In this document: in pieces, positions 42,737 through 49,454 of the stretch
How the letters are laid out: every line of letters starts with the position of its first letter
How positions within the stretch are numbered: position 1 is the first letter of the stretch
NCBI RefSeq assembly: GCF_018332715.1
Contig: NZ_BOQP01000006.1
Span: forward strand, 310,001 to 374,000
Length of the DNA stretch: 64,000 nt
Direction of reading: 5' to 3'
DNA from: Winogradskya consettensis
GTDB lineage: Bacteria; Actinomycetota; Actinomycetes; Mycobacteriales; Micromonosporaceae
Translations under genes and position numbers: made by a program
Notes under the pieces: model-generated
Database searches by the model: none
Seen by the model: the letters and a program-made list of their open reading frames with translations, nothing else
What the model was told of the DNA's origin: nothing

Positions 42737-42870
42737 GCAGCCCGCACCCAGAGCGCAGCCCGCGCTCAGCGCAGCCCGCACCCAGAGCGCAGCCCGCGCT
42801 CAGCGAAACCCGCGCTCAGCGAAACGAAGCGGCAAGCCGCAGGCCGCAAGCGGCAAGCCGCAAGCCGCAA
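42737..42870. repeat. 34-bp and 7-bp repeats after the RsbW-like gene
   Basis: A 34-bp unit (AGCGCAGCCCGCACCC plus AGAGCGCAGCCCGCGCTC) occurs twice with a partial third, followed by CAGCGAAACCCGCGCT copies and GCAAGCC-type heptamers up to about 42870. Non-coding. Confidence 0.8.
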
Positions 42871-42881
42871 AAGCCGGCAGA

Positions 42882-43586
42882 TCAGAGGCCGTTGGCCGCG
42901 GCGATGTAGTCGAGATGCCGGCGACTGGCCGCGACAGCAGCGGCGGAATCCCGGTTCCGCACGCAGGCGAGCAGCTCGCGATGGTCGGTGTCGATCCGCT
43001 CCCAGTAGCCCTCCGGCAGCGCCTCGACCACCTCCTCGCCATAGGTGACGTGATACAGCGGCCGCGTCACCAGCTCGAACAGCGGATTGTTGGTAGCCGA
43101 CGCCATCACCGAGTGGAAAGCCGCATGCGCGCTGAGCATCGTCGCCAGCTCGTCCAGGTGCGGATCGAAGATCGTGCCACGCAGCTCGGTGAGCTGGGCG
43201 TCAGACCTCCGCTCGGCGGCCAGCCCGGCAGCGGGAACCTCCAGGGTGCGCCGCAGCTCGAGCAGGTCGGCGAAGCCGATCTCGGCGGAGTTGGTGAGCA
43301 GGGTCAGCCCGGTGGAGAGCGCCTCGGAGAGCTGCTCGGCGTCGGGATGCGCGACGAAGCTGCCGCCCGTGACGCCGCGGGTGGTGACGATCAGGTGCTG
43401 GCTGGCGAGCAGGCGGAGCGCTTCGCGGACGGTGCTGCGGCTGACCCCGGAGCGGACGCACAGCTCCGGTTCGGGTGGCAGTCGCTCGCCGGGTTGCAGC
43501 CGTCCGGACGTGATCTCCAGGCGTAGTTCGTCCGCGAGGAGCTGGTATGCCGGTGGGCGTACCGTCGATCCTGGCACTGCCCTCAC
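42882..43586 (-). CDS. GntR-family regulator, FadR subfamily
   Basis: A 234-residue repressor or activator. The winged helix-turn-helix is at residues 12-75 (AYQLLADELRLEITSGRLQPGERLPPEPELCVRSGVSRSTVREALRLL, DNA-recognition part SRSTVREAL). The C-terminal all-helical FCD ligand domain contains the metal-site pattern with LHD-type residues DPHLDELATMLSAHAAFHSVMASATNNPLFE and DTDHRELLACVRNRD. Such regulators sense carboxylates or acyl compounds. No clear target gene adjoins it; its own promoter or distant genes are likely targets. GTG at 43586 or 43577. Confidence 0.9.
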   Translation of the reverse strand: MRAVPGSTVRPPAYQLLADELRLEITSGRLQPGERLPPEPELCVRSGVSRSTVREALRLLASQHLIVTTRGVTGGSFVAHPDAEQLSEALSTGLTLLTNSAEIGFADLLELRRTLEVPAAGLAAERRSDAQLTELRGTIFDPHLDELATMLSAHAAFHSVMASATNNPLFELVTRPLYHVTYGEEVVEALPEGYWERIDTDHRELLACVRNRDSAAAVAASRRHLDYIAAANGL

Positions 43587-43640
43587 CCCCTTGTGATCCG
43601 CCCCTCAGGGTAGGCCTTCCGGCAAGGGTGAGCAGCGTTG

Positions 43641-44030
43641 TCAGTCGAGACCCAGTGCCTTGTTGGTCGGCGGGAGCACGCACAGCAGCCCCACAAGGGC
43701 ACTGACGGCCATCAACAGGACACCGAGCCAGACCGGTCCGACGTTGAGCAGGAAGCCGCCCGTGGCAAGGATGAAGAGCTGGATGACGACCGCGGGCCCG
43801 CGCGCACGGCCGGCTCGCCGGGCCAGGGCACGGGCGACGAGATAGACCGCACCCGCGCCGAGAGCGGCGAAGACCGTGAGAGAGATCGCAACCCCGAGGG
43901 CATCCGGCGCCGCGGTCAGGTCCAGATATATGAGGTACGCGGTCAGCGCCGCCAACGCCGTGGCCTGCGCAAACAGCAGGCGAACCGCCCATAGCAAAGT
44001 CACGGGGGAAGCTACGTCAGCAGGGGTCAC
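43641..44030 (-). CDS. four-helix membrane protein
   Basis: A 129-residue integral membrane protein with four hydrophobic segments (LLWAVRLLFAQATALAALTAYLIYL; ALGVAISLTVFAALGAGAVYLVARAL; AVVIQLFILATGGFLLNVG; WLGVLLMAVSALVGLLCVL). This type is widespread and unnamed in actinobacteria. It is divergent from the diacylglycerol-kinase-like gene, with only a short gap. Function unknown. Confidence 0.75.
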   Translation of the reverse strand: MTPADVASPVTLLWAVRLLFAQATALAALTAYLIYLDLTAAPDALGVAISLTVFAALGAGAVYLVARALARRAGRARGPAVVIQLFILATGGFLLNVGPVWLGVLLMAVSALVGLLCVLPPTNKALGLD

Positions 44031-44070
44031 CGCTGTACGATACCGGCCAGCTCGCGGCGCTTCTGCGAGG

Positions 44071-44076
44071 TACAGT
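44071..44076 (+). promoter_or_regulatory. -10 box, leaderless spacing
   Basis: TACAGT is followed by seven bases and then the ATG at 44084. There is no ribosome-binding site, so the mRNA probably starts at the initiation codon. Confidence 0.5.
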
Positions 44077-44083
44077 GCCGCCC

Positions 44084-45034
44084 ATGCGAGCGTTACTGGT
44101 GGTGAATCCCAAGGCCACCACGACCACCGAGCGCAGCCGGGACGTGCTGGTCCGGGCGCTTGGCAGCCAGATCGACCTGTCGGTGGAGTACACCCTGAAG
44201 CGCGGGCACGCCGCGGCGCTGGCCCGCGAGGCCGCGGAGACCGGGGTGGATCTCGTGGTCTCGCTGGGCGGTGACGGGACGGTCAACGAGGTTGTCAACG
44301 GCCTGATGACCGCCGAGCCGGGTCTGGCGTCTCAGGGCACGTCGCCCGCGTTCCGATTGCCGGCGCTCGCTGTGGTGCCGGGTGGTTCCACCAATGTCTT
44401 CGCGCGGGCGCTGGGGTTGCCGCGGGACTGGGTCGAGAGCGCCGGCGTGATCCTGGACGGGCTCCGCTCGGGGCGGCACCGGGTGATCGGTCTCGGCCGC
44501 GCCGACGATCGCTACTTCACTTTCACCGCCGGGATGGGGCTCGACGCCGCCGTGACGCGCCGGGTGGAACAGGCGCGGTTGCGCGGGCGTACGTCCACTC
44601 CGGCCCTTTATCTTCGTTCAGTCGTCGGTCAGGTGTTTTCGGGCGAGGACCGTAAGGCGCCACCGCTCTCGATCGAGCGTCCGGGTGAAGAACCGGAGGT
44701 CGGACTCGGCACCGTCATCATCCAGAACACGGCGCCTTGGACCTATGTGGGCGATCGTCCGATCAACCCCAATCCCCAGGCGTCCTTCGACCGAGGGCTT
44801 GACCTCCTGGCGCTTCGCAGCCTAGCTGTGGCTAGCACAACACGTACAGTGACGCAGATGGCATCCCGCAACGCCGACCCGCATGGGAAAAATGTGCTCC
44901 GCCTGCACGACCAGGCGGAGTTCACCGTAGTGGCCAGCAGGCCCCAATCGTTCCAGCTCGACGGGGACTACCTGGGTGAACGCCAGAAGGTGCACTTTCT
45001 GTCCGTTCCCGAGGCGCTGCGTGTGATCTGCTGA
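44084..45034 (+). CDS. diacylglycerol-kinase-family lipid kinase (DagK/YegS type)
   Basis: A 316-residue lipid kinase. The N-terminal NAD-kinase-like fold has RALLVVNPKATTTT, the nucleotide motif DLVVSLGGDGTVNEVVNGLM (GGDGT, near residue 66) and VVPGGSTNVFARALGLP. The C-terminal beta domain includes YFTFTAGMGLDAAVTRRV, and the conserved end QLDGDYLGERQKVHF. It phosphorylates diacylglycerol or a related lipid at the membrane face, recycling lipid during phospholipid and glycolipid turnover. The ATG gives a normal family start, and the -10 box supports a leaderless mRNA. The following 430-bp gap belongs to whiB1. Confidence 0.9.
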   Translation: MRALLVVNPKATTTTERSRDVLVRALGSQIDLSVEYTLKRGHAAALAREAAETGVDLVVSLGGDGTVNEVVNGLMTAEPGLASQGTSPAFRLPALAVVPGGSTNVFARALGLPRDWVESAGVILDGLRSGRHRVIGLGRADDRYFTFTAGMGLDAAVTRRVEQARLRGRTSTPALYLRSVVGQVFSGEDRKAPPLSIERPGEEPEVGLGTVIIQNTAPWTYVGDRPINPNPQASFDRGLDLLALRSLAVASTTRTVTQMASRNADPHGKNVLRLHDQAEFTVVASRPQSFQLDGDYLGERQKVHFLSVPEALRVIC

Positions 45035-45180
45035 AGTCTGGGTACGCCGTTCGATGCACCCTTACGATCCGTCACAAAATCCCGGCCAAAAGCTCGGCAA
45101 AGCGGTCGGCACCGTACTACATTGATGGGAGCGTTCTTCCGCCGGTGTCGGGAAGTCCCCCGAAACCGGACAAAGGGGTC

Positions 45181-45194
45181 GTGAGCTAGCTCAC
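45181..45194. promoter_or_regulatory. CRP-like site 1 upstream of whiB1
   Basis: GTGAGCTAGCTCAC, a perfect 14-bp palindrome of the form GTGA-N6-TCAC, equal to the CRP half-sites. Centre about 277 bp before the whiB1 ATG. Confidence 0.6.
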
Positions 45195-45240
45195 CCGACG
45201 GGAGAAAGTCCCGGCGCTACCCTTGACATCACGGGAGTTC

Positions 45241-45254
45241 GTGAAAGCATTCAC
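45241..45254. promoter_or_regulatory. CRP-like site 2 upstream of whiB1
   Basis: GTGAAAGCATTCAC, GTGA-N6-TCAC, exactly 60 bp from site 1. It overlaps the position expected for the -10 of the TTGACA at 45223. Confidence 0.6.
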
Positions 45255-45464
45255 AAGCGATATGAAGTAACCGGATGCCGCTCGCCCGCGTTCCTTATCA
45301 AGAAGGCGCTGAACGGCTTCCCGAACAAAAAGCTTGCTCACGCACTGGTGACCGGACGTTCGCTGTCCGTCTGTCATCACGCTGATGCAGATAAAAAGTA
45401 TTAGTAGTTAGTAGTTAGTCCGCACCATTTCGTTATCCCATCCGAAACAAGGAGTGTTGCCGCC

Positions 45465-45719
45465 ATGGACTGGCGCCACGATGCGATCTGCCGCGACGAG
45501 GACCCTGAGCTGTTCTTCCCGATCGGGACGTCCGGCCCCGCGCTCCTGCAGGTTGAGCAGGCCAAGGCCGTGTGCCGCCGGTGCCCCGTGACCGAGTCCT
45601 GCCTGCAGTGGGCACTCGAGTCCGGTCAGGACGCCGGCGTATGGGGCGGTATGAGCGAGGACGAGCGCCGCGCGGTCAAGCGCCGTGGCGGTCTGCGAAT
45701 CACAGCTCCCATCGCCTGA
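45465..45719 (+). CDS. whiB1: WhiB-family iron-sulfur regulator, WhiB1 orthologue
   Basis: An 84-residue Wbl protein. It matches M. tuberculosis WhiB1 in length and course (MDWRHDAICRDEDPELFFP...GVWGGMSEDERRAVKRR). Four cysteines C9, C37, C40 and C46 (CRRCPVTESC) bind a [4Fe-4S] cluster, and GVWGG plus the basic tail contact the sigma factor and DNA. The mycobacterial protein responds to nitric oxide and is essential. ATG follows CAAGGAGTG. Two CRP-like sites upstream recall cAMP-CRP control of mycobacterial whiB1. A terminator follows. Confidence 0.95.
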   Translation: MDWRHDAICRDEDPELFFPIGTSGPALLQVEQAKAVCRRCPVTESCLQWALESGQDAGVWGGMSEDERRAVKRRGGLRITAPIA

Positions 45720-45739
45720 ACAATCCCTCACAGCATTCG

Positions 45740-45769
45740 CGCCCCGGGCCCTAGATCGGTGCCGGGGCG
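45740..45769 (+). terminator. hairpin after whiB1
   Basis: CGCCCCGG / CCGGGGCG (8 bp perfect) with a 14-nt loop, followed by TTGTG, 20 bp past the stop. Confidence 0.65.
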
Positions 45770-45963
45770 TTGTGCTGTCCGCTATCGATCTCCCGTTAAC
45801 GCCCGATTACGGCGCGCGATGATCGCGGCAGCACTCGCACCCATTGATCACACACAGCTTGAATGAGATCACTGAGCACCCATCGGTGCCACGAAATGAT
45901 CTCGAAATCAACGTCAACGTTGACACCATTGGTCGCTGAGTGCCCACGCTCCGTTGTGGACGG

Positions 45964-46536
45964 TCATAGCCCGAGAAGGCGTGACACACCGAACTCGAAG
46001 CGCTCATCGAAGGAATTGGCGAGGAGCGTGGACGCGACCCGCCGCAGTGCCGGCCGCTCCCCCAGATCGAAGTCACCTTCGAAGCGTTCCGGCAACGACT
46101 GCTCCTCCTGCGTGAGTCCGAGCGCGAGATAGATGAGGCTCCAGCAGGTCCACGCCGCCTCCCGCTCGGGCAGGCCCGCGTCGAGCAACGCGCCCACCAG
46201 AGCCTCGGCCAGATCCAGCGTCGCGGGCTCGGCCGCATAGGTCCCGGCCACCACCGCCGCGCCGTCGCGATGCGCGAGCAGGGCGGCCCGGTAACGCCGC
46301 ACGATCTCCGCCGCACGCTCCCGCCCCGGCGCCGGTAGCCCGTCGAGCGACGCCCCGCCGATGATGGCGTCGGCCATCAACTCCTCCAGCCGGGCCCGCG
46401 ACTTCGCGTGCCACTGGACCGTGTTCATCCGCACGCTCAGCCGCTCGGCGATCGTGCGCATCGACACCCCCGCGGCACCTCGCTCGTCCAGGATTTCGAG
46501 CGCGGCCCACACCACATCCACTTGACTCTTGGTCAC
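45964..46536 (-). CDS. TetR-family repressor (TetR_C class)
   Basis: A 190-residue regulator. Helix-turn-helix at residues 8-47 (VVWAALEILDERGAAGVSMRTIAERLSVRMNTVQWHAKSRARLEELMADAI) with the TetR-class 'MNTVQWHAKSR' recognition helix, and a TetR_C-like ligand domain (LLDAGLPEREAAWTCWSLIYLALGLTQEEQS). It is divergent from a flavin monooxygenase with a 51-bp shared region containing palindromes, the classic arrangement for a repressor that senses a substrate of the monooxygenase. The start is ATG at 46536 (rc) near the palindromes. Confidence 0.9.
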   Translation of the reverse strand: MTKSQVDVVWAALEILDERGAAGVSMRTIAERLSVRMNTVQWHAKSRARLEELMADAIIGGASLDGLPAPGRERAAEIVRRYRAALLAHRDGAAVVAGTYAAEPATLDLAEALVGALLDAGLPEREAAWTCWSLIYLALGLTQEEQSLPERFEGDFDLGERPALRRVASTLLANSFDERFEFGVSRLLGL

Positions 46537-46563
46537 CGACCTAGTCTACTAGTTCTACATCTA

Positions 46564-46578
46564 TTGGTCAGTGACCAA
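46564..46578. promoter_or_regulatory. operator palindrome between tetR-like and monooxygenase genes
   Basis: TTGGTCAGTGACCAA, 7-bp arms around G, 10 bp before the monooxygenase ATG. A second candidate, CTAGTCTACTAG, lies at 46541-46552. Likely operators of the divergent TetR-type repressor. Confidence 0.6.
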
Positions 46579-46587
46579 GGAGGCTTC

Positions 46588-47841
46588 ATGGACGACATCC
46601 TCATCGTCGGAGCCGGGCCGACCGGGTTGTGGCTCGCCGCCGAGCTGAGACTGGGCGGGGCAAGCGTCACCGTCCTGGAAGCCCGCCAGGAGAGAAACCC
46701 ACACTCGAAGGCGCTCACGATCCACCCGCGCACGATCGAGCTGCTCGACTGCCGGGGGCTCGCGGAGCCATTCCTGGCCGCGGGACTACGGATCCCGAGC
46801 GGCCACTTCGGCGGGCTGCCGGACCGGATGGACTTCTCGGTGCTCGACACGCCGTTCCCGTTCACCCTCGCGGTGCTCCAGGCGCGCACCGAAGAGTTGC
46901 TGGAAGCCCACGCGATCGCTCAGGGCGCGACCGTCCGCCGGGGTTGCACGGTCACGGGGCTCACCGCCACCGGAGTGGAGCTGGAGGGCGGCGAGGTCGT
47001 CGAGGCGCGTTACGTCGTCGGGTGCGACGGCACCCGGAGCACCGTGCGGACCGCGGCCGGTATCGACTTCCCCGGCACCGACGCGAATGCGTGGGGCTGG
47101 CTCGGCGATGTCGTGCTCGGCTCGCCGCCCGCACCCGGGCAGGCGAACATCTCCGGGCCGGCCGGCGGGCTCATGATCGTGCCACTGCCCGGCGGCATCC
47201 ATCGGCTCGTCGGCTCGGACCCCGGCTCGGACCGGCCCGGGGCGCTGACTTTCGAGGAGTTCCGCGACGCCGTCGCCCGGATCGCCGGCACCGACTTCGG
47301 GATGCGGGACCCGGTGTGGCTGTCGCGCTTCGGCAACGCGACACGGCAGGCCACGGCGTACAGGAAAGGGAGGGTTCTGCTCGCCGGGGACGCCGCGCAC
47401 ATGCACTTCCCGGCCGGCGGGGTCGGGATGAACGTCGGTATCCAGGACGCGCACAACCTCGGGTGGAAGCTCGCCGCCGTCTGCACCGGGCGGGCGGACG
47501 ACACGCTGCTCGACACTTATCACGGGGAGCGGCATCCGGTCGGCGCTGAGCTGCTCCGGCATACGAGGGCGCAGACCGCGCTGCTCACGGCGTACTCGGC
47601 GGAGGGTGTGGCCTTGCGGCAGGTGCTCAGTGGCCTCATCGCGACCGCGCCCGACATGTCCCGGGAGCTGGCCGAGCGGCTGTCAGGGCTGAGCGTCGCC
47701 TATGCGACCGGTCGCCGGGTCCCCGATCACCGGCTTCCCGACGGCAGCACGTTGTTCCGCCGGCTTCGGGGCGGCAGGCATGTCAGGAGCGGACGAGGAC
47801 TCGTGCGGCCGGACGGGCACCTCGCAGCAGAGCAGCCGTGA
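46588..47841 (+). CDS. class A flavin monooxygenase (Rox/TetX-like) with shortened C-terminus
   Basis: A 417-residue aromatic-ring or antibiotic hydroxylase-like flavoprotein. FAD motifs: DILIVGAGPTGLWLAAELR (GxGxxG), the DG motif in VVGCDGTRSTVR and the GD motif in RVLLAGDAAHMHFPAGGVGMNVGIQDAHNLGWKL. ATG at 46588 has AAGGAGG. Its C-terminus reads LFRRLRGGRH and then VRPDGHLAAEQP: the 35-40 residues that normally separate these blocks and the final 20 are missing, compared with Rox/PgaE-like proteins. The 3' end overlaps the convergent chelatase gene by 59 nt. With the divergent TetR gene it forms a probable drug- or phenolic-responsive unit, perhaps with altered activity. Confidence 0.85.
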   Translation: MDDILIVGAGPTGLWLAAELRLGGASVTVLEARQERNPHSKALTIHPRTIELLDCRGLAEPFLAAGLRIPSGHFGGLPDRMDFSVLDTPFPFTLAVLQARTEELLEAHAIAQGATVRRGCTVTGLTATGVELEGGEVVEARYVVGCDGTRSTVRTAAGIDFPGTDANAWGWLGDVVLGSPPAPGQANISGPAGGLMIVPLPGGIHRLVGSDPGSDRPGALTFEEFRDAVARIAGTDFGMRDPVWLSRFGNATRQATAYRKGRVLLAGDAAHMHFPAGGVGMNVGIQDAHNLGWKLAAVCTGRADDTLLDTYHGERHPVGAELLRHTRAQTALLTAYSAEGVALRQVLSGLIATAPDMSRELAERLSGLSVAYATGRRVPDHRLPDGSTLFRRLRGGRHVRSGRGLVRPDGHLAAEQP

Positions 47842-48553
47842 CCCGGGAGGCGACCAGCGAGACGAGCGCGGGCGTGTCCGTGAGCGGCTCGGCGACCACC
47901 TGGACGCCGGCGTCGCGCGCTGAGGCCACGGTTGCGTCCCAGAGCAGGCCGGGGGCGAGGAAGTAGGAGGCGAGCCCGATCCGTTCGTAGCCCGCGGCCC
48001 GGAGAGCGCCCACGGCGTCACCCGAAAGGGGCGGGGCGGCAGAGGCGTAGGCCACCCGGCACGGCAGCCCCAGACGGACGCTGAGCGCCGTTGCCGCCTG
48101 CTCCACCGTCTCCCTCGCCTCAGCACTACGGGTGCCTGCCGCGGCCAGGACAAGGGCGTCGCAGTCGGAGGAGCGGCCGAGACGGGTGACCAGGCCGTCG
48201 AGCAGCTGCGGGGGGACGTGACCGTCGACCGGGCCCAGCACCGGGGCCAGGGTGACGTCCATCCGGACGCCGTCGGCCCGGGCCGCGGTGATCTCGCCCG
48301 GGACGTCCACCCGGCCGTGGTAGGCCGCGGTCAGCAGCAGCGGCACCATGATCGCGTGGTGGTGACCCGCCGCGTCGAAAGCGGCGAGGACCTGCCGGGG
48401 GCGGACGCCGTTGTGGTCGAGGTAGGACGCCCGGACGTCCCAGGCGTGGTTGCGGTCACCGACGGCGCGGGCCAGCGCCTCGGTCGCCTGGGCGGCACGG
48501 GGGTCACGACTCCCGTGCGCGACCAGGACGACCGCTAGACGTGCAGGCCGCAT
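47783..48553 (-). CDS. sirohydrochlorin chelatase (CbiX/SirB, Che1-like)
   Basis: A 256-residue two-lobe chelatase that inserts Fe(II) into sirohydrochlorin to make siroheme, the cofactor of the sulfite reductase of this operon. N-terminal LAVVLVAHGSRDPRA carries the metal-site His; MVPLLLTAAYHGRVDVP and LASYFLAPGLLWD are the second and third family blocks. ATG at 48553 lies inside the 3' end of cysH (19-nt overlap). Last gene of the sulfite-reduction operon, like Rv2393 behind nirA-cysH in M. tuberculosis (from memory). Confidence 0.9.
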   Translation of the reverse strand: MRPARLAVVLVAHGSRDPRAAQATEALARAVGDRNHAWDVRASYLDHNGVRPRQVLAAFDAAGHHHAIMVPLLLTAAYHGRVDVPGEITAARADGVRMDVTLAPVLGPVDGHVPPQLLDGLVTRLGRSSDCDALVLAAAGTRSAEARETVEQAATALSVRLGLPCRVAYASAAPPLSGDAVGALRAAGYERIGLASYFLAPGLLWDATVASARDAGVQVVAEPLTDTPALVSLVASRVTAALLRGARPAARVLVRS

Positions 48554-49299
48554 TCGGTCTTCTCGAACATCGCCCAGCGGCCGGCGCGCGGGTCCTCGCC
48601 GGCCTTGGTGCGGCGGGTGCACGGCCAGCAGCCGATGGAGCCGTACCCCTTCTTGAAGAGCTCGTTGACCGGGACGTTCCAGCGGGCGATGTAGGTGTCG
48701 ACGTCGCTCTGGGTCCAGGCCGCGATGGGGTTGACCTTGACCTTGCCCTTCTTCTGGTCGAACGCCACGACCGGGGTGTTCGCCCGGGTCGGGGACTCGT
48801 CGCGGCGCAGGCCGGTCGCCCAGGAGTCGTAGTCGGACAGGGCGCGCTCGAGCGGCTCGACCTTGCGGATGAAGCAGCACTCGTCGGGGCTGCGGGCGAA
48901 CAGCCGGGGGCCGAACTCGCCGTCCTGCTGGCCGACGGTCATCCGGGGGCGGATCGAGCGGACGTTGACGTCCATGGTCCGGGCCACGATGTCGCGGACC
49001 TTGAGCGTCTCGGGGAAGTGCAGGCCGGTGTCGAGGAAGACCACGTCGACGCCGGGGGCGGCCCGGGAGAACAGGTGGGCGACGACGGCGTCGGCCATCG
49101 AGCTGGTTACGCAGAAGCGCTCGCCGAACGTCGACGCGGCCCAGCGGGCGATGTCCTCGGCGGGGGCGTCCTTCAGCAGCGCGGCGCCCTCGAGAGCCAG
49201 TGCTTCCAGCTCAGCGCGAGAGCGGCGGGCCGGGTCGGCGGGGGTGGCAGGAGCCCCCAGGTTTATCAGGCCGAGATTGGCTGCGGTCACCACAGTCAT
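48535..49299 (-). CDS. cysH: adenosine 5'-phosphosulfate reductase (CysH, iron-sulfur type)
   Basis: A 254-residue thioredoxin-dependent reductase making sulfite from APS. PP-loop-related fold with FCVTSSMADAVVAHL and VVFLDTGLHFPETL; the Fe-S cluster cysteines C141-C142 (ECCFIRK) and C224/C227 (CWPC) mark the APS-reductase type. The catalytic cysteine is C250 in the C-terminal KTECGLHV. ATG at 49299 has AAGGGAG upstream and overlaps the stop of the zinc-ribbon gene (ATGA). Confidence 0.95.
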   Translation of the reverse strand: MTVVTAANLGLINLGAPATPADPARRSRAELEALALEGAALLKDAPAEDIARWAASTFGERFCVTSSMADAVVAHLFSRAAPGVDVVFLDTGLHFPETLKVRDIVARTMDVNVRSIRPRMTVGQQDGEFGPRLFARSPDECCFIRKVEPLERALSDYDSWATGLRRDESPTRANTPVVAFDQKKGKVKVNPIAAWTQSDVDTYIARWNVPVNELFKKGYGSIGCWPCTRRTKAGEDPRAGRWAMFEKTECGLHV

Positions 49300-49454
49300 C
49301 GGTTCACTCCCTTGGAAAGCAGCCCGTTGAACTTGACGGTGAACACGCGGGTGCAGGCATGGCACTCCCACGCTCCGTGCGAGGCCTCGTTCGGGTAAAG
49401 ATCTTCTTCGCCGCAGTAGGGGCAGTAGAGCGGGGTGCTCCGGGCGTCGCTCAT
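49296..49454 (-). CDS. 52-aa zinc-ribbon protein between sulfite reductase and cysH
   Basis: A small protein with two zinc knuckles, LYCPYCGEED and WECHACTRVF, and a basic C-terminus. Its ATG overlaps the sulfite reductase stop (ATGA) and its TGA overlaps the cysH ATG. A small gene occurs at the same place in streptomycetes (SCO6101 between SCO6102 and SCO6100, from memory). Probably a conserved accessory factor of sulfite or APS reductase, perhaps a redox or structural partner; function undetermined. Confidence 0.85.
   Translation of the reverse strand: MSDARSTPLYCPYCGEEDLYPNEASHGAWECHACTRVFTVKFNGLLSKGVNR

Larger units (their letters stand above)
45035..45464. other. whiB1 upstream region
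   Basis: A 430-bp non-coding stretch, AT-richer than the surroundings, with two CRP-like sites, a TTGACA hexamer at 45223-45228 between them, and a TAAAAAGTATTAG stretch (45394-45406) close to the gene. A 64-codon minus-strand frame inside is judged spurious. Confidence 0.6.

Noticed and set aside
45186..45380. 64-codon frame in the whiB1 upstream region
   Set aside because: No homology or RBS; region bears CRP-like sites and promoter-type sequence.
45913..45924. GTCAACGTTGAC palindrome between whiB1 and tetR 3' ends
   Set aside because: Lies between convergent genes, far from any start; probably chance or part of an untranslated 3' end.
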